Origin: Apibacter adventoris
Lineage (GTDB): Bacteria > Bacteroidota > Bacteroidia > Flavobacteriales > Weeksellaceae
Length of the DNA stretch: 64,000 nt
NCBI RefSeq assembly: GCF_002964975.1
Contig: NZ_PSZM01000003.1
Coordinates: 1-64,000, forward strand
Reading direction: 5' to 3'
This document shows positions 15,304 to 24,777 of the stretch, in pieces. The position numbers were made by a program, and so were the translations under genes. Positions within the stretch are counted from its first letter, which is position 1; every line of letters starts with the position of its first letter. The notes beneath the pieces are model-generated. The model searched no databases. It had not been told where the DNA came from and saw only the letters and a list, made by a program, of their open reading frames with translations.

Positions 15304-16347
15304 CTAAAAGTTAGGATTTTCTTCATATGAGGTGGTCCCGCCTTTTTGGAATAATCCGCTTTTATCATCACGTATCATGCCTGTGATCCTTTTGCTATAT
15401 TTTCTATCTTGGTCAAGATCCCATATTAGGTAACTTTCACTATCTAAATAGGAGCGTTCCATGGTAAATCCATATTTTACGGCTAGGTAACTTTCTGTTT
15501 TTATCCTTTCTAAAGGGGTTAATATACGTCCGTATATAAATAATTCCGGTATATAGGCTTCTGCATAGTCTCCGTCGCCCCCGGGTAGGTCAAATGTGGA
15601 AGTGTTATTTACATTGTCGGGATAAGATCTTTGCCCTAAGGATATTACTGAATGGTTTCTTACTCCCCACAAAGAGGTATGGGGTTTACCGGTCCGGTAA
15701 TAGACAAAGGAACGAAGGGCTCTTTCTCTAAATTGGTTCATATCGGATTCGGGACTCTTCCCGCTATGGTACATAAAGTCATAGCCTTCTTCGGACCCAT
15801 AATCTAATATGCCTCTTTGGCTTTCTTTGCTGTTGATTACCTTATCTGTACTTAATATAAAGCTATTCCCCGGGACTCCGTTGAATGTAAACATATTCTT
15901 GGGTTGGTCCATTGGGTCGGCCCTTAATGAAAACGCTCCTATTATCGTCGTTGTGGTTAGATTTGATCCTTTAATGTATATTTCTTTGGATATTTCATTG
16001 TCGGAATCACAAAAATTGGATATGTTTTCTAATTGATTCTTTATCGCCTCTTTATCATTGGCATTAAAACTTAATGCCGGATTAAAGTTATAATTGCGCA
16101 GGTAGTTATCGGCTTTACCTAAATATTCAACTCCATAAGCAGCTCCTCGCGGATCGTAATATCTTACTTGTAGTAAGTCTCCGGAATAATCTTCCCATTC
16201 ATATGATCCATACCAATCTTCGGTACGGGGATGGGCTACCGGCTGCATCCATAAAACCGCTCCGGGCACTCCGCCTGGACCTATTATTTTTTCTTGGGAA
16301 TATAATAAACAGCTACATAAAGACATCAAGGTGTTGATCTTTTTCAT
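15304..16347 (-). pseudogene. N-terminal export and lectin-like part of the parental RHS protein
   Basis: I chose ATG 16347 because it begins a signal peptide (MKKINTLMSLCSCLLYSQ); the longer frame from 16398 adds residues upstream of it without purpose. The mature region has PGGVPGAVLWMQPV, then NPALSFNANDKEAI and a late segment AYIPELFIYGRILTPLERIK followed by ESYLAVKYGFTM. This is the pattern of the concanavalin/LamG-like N-terminal domain found on surface proteins of Flavobacteriia. The frame stops at 15304 after TTSYEENPNF, and the next homology is to the far end of an RHS core, so roughly the whole middle of a normal RHS protein is missing. A promoter-like element lies at 16375-16382. 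Confidence 0.7.
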
Positions 16348-16374
16348 AGTTATATTAGTTTTTTTAATGAATAG

Positions 16375-16382
16375 CAAAGCTA
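16375..16382 (-). promoter_or_regulatory. Bacteroidota -7 promoter element of the RHS gene
   Basis: On the minus strand this reads TAGCTTTG, matching TAnnTTTG, 27 bp before the ATG at 16347. It is the only clear promoter noticed for the whole RHS and immunity array. Confidence 0.5.
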
Positions 16383-16398
16383 AAAATTTATATTTCAC

Positions 16399-16935
16399 AC
16401 CCTAAAATTATTAATGTATATTATTTTTTTCTTGTTTACTGTTTTAAATATAACCCCTCATCCTTATTTTTATTGCAAGATGTGTATTGATTTTTTATTG
16501 TGTTTTTATATTTTTTTCTTTATTTTTTTTATTCATTATTATAAATATTTATGTTTCTATGTTAATTATAAATAAATCAGAATTGGATTGATTAATATTT
16601 TTGTTTTTTAGGTTTTTACTAAAAGTTACTAAAAAATATTTAATCATTATATTATCCGAAAGTAAAATGTTTATTTATTAAAATAAATAAGTAAATATAT
16701 TAGAATTATTATTGTATTCCAAAAATAGGCCCAAATCTATATGCTAAAAAAATAGATTTTAAATATTATTTGGATAATGTTATTTATATAATTACTTTTT
16801 GTAGTTTTTTTAATTATTTATATACAAACAATTATATATTTAATAAATGATAAAAGTTCATTAAATCTATTTATATAATAATTTTAAGCTTTACATTACA
16901 TATAATAAGTAATAGATTTAAAAAAAATGTAGTTT
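16399..16935. other. AT-rich intergenic region at the island edge
   Basis: This stretch of about 540 bp separates the toxin island from the GNAT gene. It is extremely AT-rich, with no open frame, RNA gene, attachment repeat or transposase trace that I could identify. Confidence 0.6.
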
Positions 16936-18060
16936 TTATATTTCTTTAAAATAAGTTCTTCTTCTTTTATGATTTATGGGATTATAATCTTTCCACAAAA
17001 GCTGAATGCTTTTATTGTTTTCTAATTCGGGATTAGTCTCTAAATACCTAATACCCTTAGAATTAAAAAGCTCAAAAAATTCTTTAAGTACTATAGCAGT
17101 GATGCCTTTTCTTTGATAATCCGGATGTATTCCTATAAGATAAAAATTTGCCCATTCATTATGTCTAGACGCTTTTAATAAATGATACCAGCCCCAAGGA
17201 AACAATTTACCTTTTGCTTTTTGTAATGCTTTAGAATAAGAGGGCATGGTAATAGCAAAACCTACTAATTTATTATTCTCATCAGCTATACAAATTACAT
17301 AATCTTTATTAATAAAGGGAATGTATTTTTCTTTATAATAATTGATCTGTTTTTCTGAAAATGGAACATAAGTAGGCAAAACCTTATAAGTTTCGTCTAA
17401 TAGTTTAAACATTTCATCTGCATATTTTATCAATTCCTTCTTGGTATTGAAACGTAAAGCTTTTAATTTATATTTTTGTTGTAAAAGTTCAGAAAATCGA
17501 ATTACTTTTTCTGGTAAAACATCTACAACCTTAATATAAAACTCTACCCATTCATTAGCTTTAGTAAATCCTAAAGATTCAAAATGTGTTGAGTAATAAG
17601 GGTAATTATATAAACCAATCATTGTGGCTAATTTATCATATCCCTTAATCAGTAATCCTGCTTTATCTAAATTAGTAAACCCTACAGGTCCTTCAATTCT
17701 TGTAAATCCGTTTTCTCTGGCAAATTCATAAGCTTTATCTAATAAAGCTTTGGTTACATTAAGATCATCTATCACATCAAACCACCCAAAACGTATTTTT
17801 TTTATACCTAATAGATTTTGTTCATTTTTATTAAGAATAACAGCAATTCTTCCTACTATTTTTTCATCTTTATAAGCTAAATATTTTTTACATACAGAAA
17901 ATTCAAAAACAGGATTTTTCCTCTCATCAAAAATTTCCATTTCTTCGGAAATTAAAGACGGTACATAATATGGATTATTTTTATAAAGGAAATTAGGATA
18001 TTCAACAAATTTTTTTAAATCAGATTGTGTATAAACTTCTTTAATTATTATTTGATCCAT
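16936..18060 (-). CDS. GNAT-family N-acetyltransferase-like protein
   Basis: This 374-residue protein belongs to a conserved Bacteroidota family with a GNAT fold. The N-terminal part (YPNFLYKNNPYYVPSLISEE, YLAYKDEKIVGRIAVILN) holds the beta strands that usually precede acetyl-CoA binding. The C-terminal part has FYLIGIHPDYQRKGITAIVL, which is the acetyl-CoA loop (QRKGI in place of Q/RxxGxG/A), then LETNPELENNKSIQLLWKDY. The substrate is unknown; family members are annotated only generally. It stands alone, with its own promoter element (TAAATTTG on the minus strand, 18078-18085), convergent with the toxin island rather than part of it. Confidence 0.8.
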   Translation of the reverse strand: MDQIIIKEVYTQSDLKKFVEYPNFLYKNNPYYVPSLISEEMEIFDERKNPVFEFSVCKKYLAYKDEKIVGRIAVILNKNEQNLLGIKKIRFGWFDVIDDLNVTKALLDKAYEFARENGFTRIEGPVGFTNLDKAGLLIKGYDKLATMIGLYNYPYYSTHFESLGFTKANEWVEFYIKVVDVLPEKVIRFSELLQQKYKLKALRFNTKKELIKYADEMFKLLDETYKVLPTYVPFSEKQINYYKEKYIPFINKDYVICIADENNKLVGFAITMPSYSKALQKAKGKLFPWGWYHLLKASRHNEWANFYLIGIHPDYQRKGITAIVLKEFFELFNSKGIRYLETNPELENNKSIQLLWKDYNPINHKRRRTYFKEI

Positions 18061-18077
18061 ACTGTTATTAAATAAGA

Positions 18078-18085
18078 CAAATTTA
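18078..18085 (-). promoter_or_regulatory. -7 promoter element of the GNAT gene
   Basis: TAAATTTG on the minus strand, 17 bp before the start codon at 18060. Confidence 0.55.
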
Positions 18086-18313
18086 AATATTATAAAAAAG
18101 GAATTACATCAAAAAAAATAGTAATAATCATTAATTATAAAAAAAATGAAAACTTAAAAAAATTACTTCTATTATTTTTTGATGCAAAAATAATATAATA
18201 ATTTAAAATGTGAGATTTCTAAGATAAATCAGGAAATTTTTTAAATTTAAGATATTTTGCTAATCGATAAAAAAAGGCATAATTTTAGTATTTATCAATA
18301 AAAATTTAATTTA

Positions 18314-19018
18314 ATGATGCACGATCCAATTTATATTGCAATTACAGCGGTTATTTTTATAGTGAGTATGATAGTTCAAGGGCAGTTAAAGTCTAAATTT
18401 GAATTATACTCAAAAACGAGTCTTTCTAATGGAATGAGTGGAAAAGAGATAGCGGAGAAAATGTTGAGAGATAATGGGATTATAGATGTTCAAGTAATTT
18501 CTACACCGGGTATGTTGACAGATCATTATAATCCGGAAAATAAAACCGTAAACCTTTCGGAAGCAGTATACAGTCAGAGATCTACTGCTGCTGCTGCAGT
18601 TGCAGCTCATGAATGCGGACACGCTGTGCAACATGCTGTTGGATATTCTATGCTTCAATTAAGATCAAAATTAGTACCTGTGGTAAGTATTAGTTCTAAT
18701 TTATTACAATGGGTTTTATTGGCAGGTATTGCCATAATGGCATTTTCAGGAAATACAATTGTTTTAGGTATAGGAATTGGTTTATTTGCTCTTACTACTC
18801 TTTTTGCGTTTGTTACGTTACCCGTAGAATATGATGCCAGTAATCGGGCTTTGGCTTGGTTAGAAAATAATCAGATTGTAAGACCAAATGAATATAATGA
18901 ATGTAAAGATGCTCTTACTTGGGCTGCTAGAACTTATTTAGTGGCTGCTTTAGGTTCTTTGGCTCAATTATTATATTTTTTAATGATTTTATTAGGTAAC
19001 CGAAGAGGAAATAATTAA
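18314..19018 (+). CDS. Neutral zinc metallopeptidase, YugP family
   Basis: This 234-residue membrane protein has a first membrane segment at residues 6-23 (IYIAITAVIFIVSMIVQG), the zinc-binding HECGH motif at 99-103 in AAAAVAAHECGHAVQH, then two or three further membrane segments (WVLLAGIAIMAFSG, GIGIGLFALTTLFAFVTL, ALGSLAQLLYFLMILLG). Length and layout match YugP-type zinc peptidases, whose physiological substrates are not established. The stop at 19018 lies 8 bp before aroB, so the two are likely co-transcribed. All key residues are present. Confidence 0.88.
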   Translation: MMHDPIYIAITAVIFIVSMIVQGQLKSKFELYSKTSLSNGMSGKEIAEKMLRDNGIIDVQVISTPGMLTDHYNPENKTVNLSEAVYSQRSTAAAAVAAHECGHAVQHAVGYSMLQLRSKLVPVVSISSNLLQWVLLAGIAIMAFSGNTIVLGIGIGLFALTTLFAFVTLPVEYDASNRALAWLENNQIVRPNEYNECKDALTWAARTYLVAALGSLAQLLYFLMILLGNRRGNN

Positions 19019-19026
19019 TATTTTAT

Positions 19027-20079
19027 ATGAATTTTATCAATCCCATTTATTATAAAAAAGAAGCAATAAAAAAAATAAATAATTTTATTTTAGAATATAA
19101 TCCTTCACAATTAATTTTTTTAGTAGATTCTAATACTCATCAATTTTGTTTTCCGAAAGTAGTATCAGATATAAAATCTGAATGTAGAATAGAGGTTTTG
19201 GAAATAGAGCCCGGTGAAGAAAATAAAAATCTTTATACTTGTATAAATTTGTGGGAGGCTCTAACTGAATTAAAAATAGACAGGAAAAGCCTTTTAATTA
19301 ATATTGGTGGAGGAGTTTTGACAGATATGGGAGCTTTTGTTGCAAATTGCTATAAACGAGGGATTAAATTTATAAATATACCTACAACTCTTTTAGCTAT
19401 GGTAGATGCTTCTATTGGCGGTAAAACCGGTGTAGATTTAGGTAGTCACAAAAACCAGATAGGAAATTTTGTTTTACCTGAAATGGTAATGATAGATTCC
19501 GATTTTATAAGAACTCTTCCACAAGCACAGATATTAAGTGGATTTGCTGAAATTATAAAACATGGATTAATAGCTGATAGAGAATATTGGAATAAAATCA
19601 TTCAAATACAAGATTTAAATGCTGAAAATTTAGAAAGCTTAATCTCTGCTAGTATTGATATTAAGAAAAAAGTAGTAGCTGAAGATTTTACAGAAACAGG
19701 ATTACGAAAAATATTAAATTTCGGGCATACAATAGGACATGCTGTAGAAAGTTTTTTTCTGGAAAATAAAGAACCTATTTTACATGGACAAGGTGTAGCA
19801 ATGGGAATGATAGTAGAAAGTTATATTTCTGTAGAAAAAGGTTTTTTAGCCTATTCAGACTATCAACTTATTAAACAGTATATTAATTCTCTATATTCAA
19901 AAATTTCTTTCTTGAAAGATAATTTTAAAGAAATTTTCATGTATATGCAAAATGATAAAAAGAATGTAAACAATGAAATTAAGTTTGTTCTCTTAAAAAG
20001 TATAGGTGAAGCGGTATATGATATCTCAGTAAATCATGAATTGATAGAAAAAGCTATTAATGTATATATAGAGATGTAA
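19027..20079 (+). CDS. aroB: 3-dehydroquinate synthase
   Basis: AroB converts DAHP to 3-dehydroquinate, the second step of the shikimate pathway, in the cytoplasm, using NAD and a divalent metal. The 350-residue length is normal. Diagnostic segments are the NAD-binding INIGGGVLTDMGAFVA, the IPTTLLAMVDASIGGKTGVD signature, the metal-site FAEIIKHGLI, and LNFGHTIGHAVES with the metal-binding histidines. It follows the zinc peptidase at 8 bp spacing. No terminator hairpin was obvious after it. Confidence 0.95.
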   Translation: MNFINPIYYKKEAIKKINNFILEYNPSQLIFLVDSNTHQFCFPKVVSDIKSECRIEVLEIEPGEENKNLYTCINLWEALTELKIDRKSLLINIGGGVLTDMGAFVANCYKRGIKFINIPTTLLAMVDASIGGKTGVDLGSHKNQIGNFVLPEMVMIDSDFIRTLPQAQILSGFAEIIKHGLIADREYWNKIIQIQDLNAENLESLISASIDIKKKVVAEDFTETGLRKILNFGHTIGHAVESFFLENKEPILHGQGVAMGMIVESYISVEKGFLAYSDYQLIKQYINSLYSKISFLKDNFKEIFMYMQNDKKNVNNEIKFVLLKSIGEAVYDISVNHELIEKAINVYIEM

Positions 20080-20341
20080 ACATATCAAATTTTTATCAAA
20101 AAATAATTTATTCTTTTTATTTTAATATCAATTGAACTACTTTTTCTTAAGAGTTGAAAAAAATAAGCGGTTTTATTTAAGTTTTGAATTAAATAAATGA
20201 ATAGTTTTTTATTTACAAAATTTCGAATATCTTAATATATCCTTTTTTTATTAGATTTTAAAAATTTTGTAATTAGTTTAAAATTCATTTTCCTAATAGA
20301 ACAAAAGAATCAAAAAAATATATGTGATGTTTATCATTTCA

Positions 20342-20395
20342 GGCTAAATACAGGGATTTTTATTTATATTTGGCCAAAAATTAATATTATGAAAG
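20342..20395 (+). repeat. 54-bp direct repeat R1, promoter and start-codon segment
   Basis: It matches 21816-21869 at 49 of 54 positions by eye, from GCTAAATACAGGGATTTTTA to ATGAAAG. It contains TATATTTG, a good -7 element, and ends in the first codons of a reading frame. Confidence 0.75.
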
Positions 20396-20517
20396 ATTTT
20401 AACAACTTAATTACAAATTTTTTATTGCTCATAATCTATCATGCTAGTGAGGTAAAATCAGCCATAAATAACATCTTTTACAACTTTAAAAATATTACTT
20501 TTTTACAGACTATATAA
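20389..20517 (+). pseudogene. Short 42-codon frame behind repeat R1, probably a remnant
   Basis: ATG at 20389 opens MKDFNNLITNFLLLIIYHAS then EVKSAINNIFYNF and ends with TAA at 20517. It has a hydrophobic N-terminal stretch like a signal segment. The promoter and first three bases after ATG are duplicated upstream of the lipoprotein gene at 21863, whose N-terminus it replaces. It is either a truncated paralogue or a genuine small peptide; nothing else supports function. Confidence 0.3.
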
Positions 20518-20620
20518 GTTTAAATAGTTTTTTTATGTTAAAATAATTAGTATTTCTAATTAAAAAAATAGAGAAGATCTGCAATACTCAATTTATCTAT
20601 AATTAAATAATTTATTTATA

Positions 20621-21307
20621 ATGAAAAACAAAACTACAGCTGCTCTTTTAGCTTTTTTCTTAGGCGGTATAGGTGGCCACAAATTTTATTTAAACAGACC
20701 CGTAGAGGGATTTATATATTTAATATTTAGTTGTACATTGATTCCTGCTATTATAGGTTTTATTGAAGGTATTATTTATTTATGTATGAGCGATTATTCA
20801 TTTAATCTCAAATATAATGAAATACCAATTCAAACTAATAGTAATAATATTTATTTGTCCCTTAATCAAAATTTAGCTCATGGTAATGGCGGGTATCACT
20901 CTCAACAAAATAATACTATTTATGAGAATAAAAATATATTACCTAAGACTCAATCTGAAGCCTTTTATTTTATATTAATTAAAACATCCCAATTAGATGG
21001 AGAGGTAACAAAAAATGAATATCAACGTATGGAAGTTGTTTTAAAATTATTTTTTAATGATAAGGTTTTAAATATGACTACAGACGAAAATAGGATTAAA
21101 CCTATATTACATGAAGATACTTTTGTGGTAATTGACAAATGCCTTGAATTTATTGATGATAATGAAAATTTATTAAAAGTTATTATAGAATTCAGTAATA
21201 AAAACGGAATAATAAATGAAGAAATAATGAACATTATCAGGTATATTTCTAAAAAGTCAGGAATGTCTAAAAATGTTTACACAGAAATAATTAATAATTA
21301 TAAATAA
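20621..21307 (+). CDS. TM2-domain membrane protein with TerB-like C-terminal domain
   Basis: The 228-residue protein begins with a TM2 domain: AALLAFFLGGIGGHKFYLNR (helix, then the GxHKFYLNR turn) and a second helix FSCTLIPAIIGFIEGIIYL. TM2 domains are common in small bacterial membrane proteins of unclear function. After an Asn/Gln-rich linker the C-terminal ~120 residues (ILIKTSQLDGEVTKNEYQRM, FLEFIDDNENLL-type helices) resemble a TerB-like helical domain, in which an acidic DGE motif recurs; that part is a weaker call. It stands alone between two long AT-rich gaps. Confidence 0.7.
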   Translation: MKNKTTAALLAFFLGGIGGHKFYLNRPVEGFIYLIFSCTLIPAIIGFIEGIIYLCMSDYSFNLKYNEIPIQTNSNNIYLSLNQNLAHGNGGYHSQQNNTIYENKNILPKTQSEAFYFILIKTSQLDGEVTKNEYQRMEVVLKLFFNDKVLNMTTDENRIKPILHEDTFVVIDKCLEFIDDNENLLKVIIEFSNKNGIINEEIMNIIRYISKKSGMSKNVYTEIINNYK

Positions 21308-21862
21308 GTAGTTTATACTACAAAAATTACTATCGCAAGTAAAAGACTAATTTTATATTGAATGAAATAAAATATTCAGATTATAATATGTGCAAAGTTA
21401 TTTTCAAATCAAAAAATAGCTTTTGAAAGTAAATTTAGTTAATGTATAAAATATCTTATAATGTAATGATGGTTTAAATTTATTTTTTTTCCTTATTTAT
21501 GATGATGACAGTATTATTATAAATATAAAAAAAGATAATCATTTTAAAAAATATAGATTAAATTCTTAAATTATACAATTGTTAAATCAAAAAAAGATCT
21601 TTTTAAAGTTCACAAATTTTTTTAAATTTACTTTTCTTAAAGCATACAAATTTGTGACCTGAAATTTAACTGATATTTTGCTTGAAAATAAGTTTTTAAC
21701 CATTATAGATCCAGATAAATATGATCAACTTATTTAGAATTAAAAGTTTTGAAAATTAATAGATTCTTAGTTAAAGTTCATTTTAAAAAATAAACACACA
21801 TAATATATCACAACCAGCTAAATACAGGGATTTTTATTCATATTTGGAGTAAAATTAATATT
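21308..21862. other. AT-rich intergenic region
   Basis: This stretch of about 555 bp shows no credible coding frame. Its last 47 bases are part of repeat R2 upstream of the lipoprotein gene. Confidence 0.5.
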
Positions 21863-21869
21863 ATGAAAG
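21816..21869 (+). repeat. 54-bp direct repeat R2, leader and start of the lipoprotein gene
   Basis: Second copy of the repeat at 20342-20395. It covers the leader and ATGAAAG of the gene at 21863. The -7-like octamer here is CATATTTG, one base off the consensus found in R1. Confidence 0.75.
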
Positions 21870-22387
21870 TATTTATAAATTCAATATCGATCTTTTTTAT
21901 AGGATTAATCTTAATTTCATGTAATGATTCATTTCTTAAAAATGCTGATTTATTACTAATTAACTTAAATAAAATGAATTATGCCTCAAGTAATGTTTGT
22001 TCATATTATTCTAATGTATGGAAAAATGCAATATACAATGAAGAAGAATATTTAGATGCTTCCAGTCCTTACTACCTCAAAGACTATAATCAGGCACTTA
22101 TTATAGCAAAAGATACAAAATATATAAAAGATGAAGTAGCTTTTATTGTAAAAAGCAAAAAGAAAGTTGACAGTTTAATGAAATATATTAGTGAACATTC
22201 AATTAAAAATCAAGCTTTGTATGATGATTTGTTTGAGTTATATGTAAAATCTAAAGAACTTACTTCATTGGCTCTAAAACCTTCCGGATCATTGATCTAT
22301 TTTGATGATAAAACAAATAATCTTTCGTATGAAATTGTAAATCTTTCTAATAGAATTAAAATTGAATTAGAAGCGAAGAAAAAATAA
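21863..22387 (+). CDS. Hypothetical lipoprotein
   Basis: This is a 174-residue protein with a lipoprotein signal (SIFFIGLILISCND, lipobox ISC near residue 20). The mature part is helical and lysine-rich: NKMNYASSNVCSYYSNVWKN, IYNEEEYLDASSPYYLKDYN, VKSKKKVDSLMKYISEHS, YVKSKELTSLALKPSGS. No family was recognised. The helical pattern with a conserved-looking tryptophan is like small periplasmic-facing lipoproteins of unknown function. Its leader is duplicated at 20342-20395. Confidence 0.65.
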   Translation: MKVFINSISIFFIGLILISCNDSFLKNADLLLINLNKMNYASSNVCSYYSNVWKNAIYNEEEYLDASSPYYLKDYNQALIIAKDTKYIKDEVAFIVKSKKKVDSLMKYISEHSIKNQALYDDLFELYVKSKELTSLALKPSGSLIYFDDKTNNLSYEIVNLSNRIKIELEAKKK

Positions 22388-22859
22388 TTAAAAAAAATAC
22401 TTTCTTTATAAGAATAGTAATTTCAGAATAAGTACAAAATTTACATTTTATTCTATAAAATATATTCCTACAAATAAAAACGACAACAGTTTTATTAAAA
22501 ACTTATTTCTTATTTAATAAAAAATGTTCAGTGAGGTTTCTTTCAAAAAGAGAAAAGCTTTGTCTTAGGTTTATAACCCCTAAGTGAAAACAGCATCCAT
22601 TTTCAAACCGGAAACTTATTTAGGTAAGAATTTTAATAATAAAACAATCTAATTATTTTAAAGATGAACTAAATAATACAATAATAACTAAAATATAATA
22701 GCAAAATTTTTCACCTTAGATAACAGAATAATATTAGAACAAAAACACAATAAATAACAAATATATTTATATAAGTATTTCTTAATCTTAATATATATTA
22801 TATAATAATATTAAATATTATCCCTATATTAGCTATACAACCAATTAAATATATTACTT
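22388..22859. other. AT-rich intergenic region
   Basis: This stretch of 470 bp precedes the leucine-rich-repeat gene. A slightly less AT-rich patch near 22545-22625 has no recognisable gene or RNA. Confidence 0.45.
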
Positions 22860-24500
22860 ATGAAAAAAATTTTATTATTTATGTTAGTATTGAGTGTATT
22901 CAGCACTCATAGTTTGGCTTTTGGAATTTATTCTGCCGAAAAACAAAATTATCTTAAAAAGAATTTTGTAACTTCTACAACTTCACAATACGACCCAATG
23001 GATGTATTGTGAATATTGAATTTTTTAATGCAGTATTCTGAAGATAATAAAAAATGGAATTACGAAATCGCAGGTTTTACCTGGAATGATATGGTTGAAG
23101 CTATAAATGGAAATCCAGATGTGGTTTTAAATAAGTGTAATAATATATATTATACTTTTACTTGGGAAATATCAGGAAATCTAAAAGTTTTAACTAAATT
23201 AAATTTTATTAGTTATAATATTTTTTCTAAATATTCAGGAACATTTGATGGTAAATATTTTAAAAATTTACAAGTTTTAGATCTTTCTCATCTTAAAATT
23301 ACTTCTCTAAATGTATCTAATAACGCTAAACTAGTAGATCTTCGTTGCGCAGATAATCTAATTACCATTTTAGATGTATCTAAAAATTCTAATTTAGAAA
23401 TTCTTTGGTGTGAAGTTAATAATATAAAAACTTTAGATGTTTCTAAAAATCGTTACCTATCTAGTTTTGACTGTAGTTTTAACGAAATTAAAGTTTTAGA
23501 TATATCTAAAAATAATCAATTAGAAGAAATTTACTGTTCAGGTAATAAAATCAGGAGTTTAAATATTCCGAAAAATCCAAGACTAAAATATCTTGAATGT
23601 TATGGTAATGAACTCAAAGTTTTAGACGTTTCAGAAGCTTTTAACTTAGTAGATTTAAATTGTAGTGATAATAAACTAAATGCTTTAGATGTTTCTAAAA
23701 TTACCGGGATAAAAAGAATAGATTGTGCTGGAAATTTAATTAACACCTTAGATTTATCTAACAATTATAATTTAGAAGCTCTTTTTTGTTATGACAATCA
23801 ACTAACAGCTTTAGACTTATCTAAAAATAAAAATTTTTATAATTTAATTTGTTATAATAATCAATTAAAATTCTCAACTTTAAAAGGAACTTTTACTGGA
23901 TTAAAAATCAAACCTTGGATAGGTTCTCAAGCTATACTAAAAGGAGATACTAAAGGTTTTTTTGAATTAATCGACCTTTCTACTGAATATAACATCAACG
24001 GAACTTTAACAACCTTTAAATGGTATGATAAAGCCACCAATCAAGAAGTGGGGGTATTTGCCTCTAAAGGAACTTTTTATGCAGGTCCGGCCAATGCAGG
24101 AAAAACCCTTATTTGTAAAATGACTAACACTTTATATCCTGATTATATAAATCAGAATTTTATTTTAGAATATGAAGTAAAAATTAGCAATTCTACGACT
24201 CAAGGATTCTCTGCTAAAACTAAGGATTTTAAAATACCTGAAAATTTTATTTTAACAAATTCTAAAGCAGAAGCTTCTAACTTAAAAATATTTCCTAATC
24301 CGATAATTGATATATTGAAAATCAATACTCCTTTACATATTGAAACTGTAAGTGTTTATGATTATTCCGGTAATGAAGTAAAAAAAATAAGTCCAGTTTC
24401 AAGTAAGGAAATTAATCTACAAGGTTTATCCAGCGGCAATTATATACTCACCATACAAACCTCTCAAGGGGTTATTACAAAAAAGATTATTAAGAAATAA
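22860..24500 (+). pseudogene. Leucine-rich-repeat protein with T9SS sorting tail, split by an in-frame TGA
   Basis: ATG at 22860 gives a signal peptide (MKKILLFMLVLSVFSTHSLA), then KQNYLKKNFVTSTTSQYDPM, DVL and a TGA at 23010-23012. The same frame continues without shift to 24500. The body has about ten repeats of ~21 residues (LDVSKNSNLEILWCEVNNIK, LDISKNNQLEEIYCSGNKIR), a Bacteroidota leucine-rich-repeat type with Cys in each repeat. The end (LKIFPNPIIDILKI, NLQGLSSGNYILTIQTSQGV) is a type A T9SS sorting domain. If the TGA is real, the body loses its export signal; one base change would restore a 547-codon gene. The part from 23016 is open by itself. Confidence 0.8.
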
Positions 24501-24521
24501 AAATTCTTAATAAAAGAAAAG

Positions 24522-24541
24522 AACCCGCCAAAGTGCGGGTT
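24522..24541 (+). terminator. Terminator of the leucine-rich-repeat gene
   Basis: AACCCGC-CAAAGT-GCGGGTT is followed by TTGTTTTTT, 21 bp after the stop codon. Confidence 0.8.
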
Positions 24542-24713
24542 TTGTTTTTTAAAGAAAGACAAAACAGACAAATTTCAGCTTTAGTAAATATTTTAAAATT
24601 TATATCTGTATCTTATCAAACGGGTAATCTAAACTGTATAAAAAGATAAAATTGATAGTTTTCACCAAAATTAGATTTATTGTATTTAGGAAGTAATATT
24701 ATTATAAAAATAT

Positions 24714-24760
24714 TAAGCATAAAAAACTCGAATTGTAATAATTCGAGTTTTTTATGCTTA
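24714..24760. terminator. Long bidirectional hairpin after sdhB
   Basis: This is a 21-bp perfect stem (from TAAGCATAAAAAACTCG to its complement) with a GTAAT loop. It has A-runs on the left arm and T-runs on the right arm, so it terminates the sdh operon on the minus strand. Confidence 0.75.
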
Positions 24761-24777
24761 ATTATAAAATTTAATAT

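Larger units (their letters stand above)
20080..20620. other. AT-rich intergenic region with a duplicated promoter/start segment
   Basis: Apart from the 54-bp repeat and the short frame it leads into (20389-20517), no gene was recognised in this stretch of 540 bp. Confidence 0.5.

Noticed and set aside
16348-16398. Longer N-terminus of the parental RHS protein
   Set aside because: The signal peptide begins at ATG 16347, and the promoter element at 16375-16382 lies inside the longer version.
16399-16935. Attachment site or integrase at the island border
   Set aside because: No tRNA, direct repeat or integrase remnant was found; the region is only AT-rich.
22860-24500. TGA read as tryptophan (alternative genetic code)
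   Set aside because: Intact genes such as cysG end in TGA and no others contain in-frame TGA.
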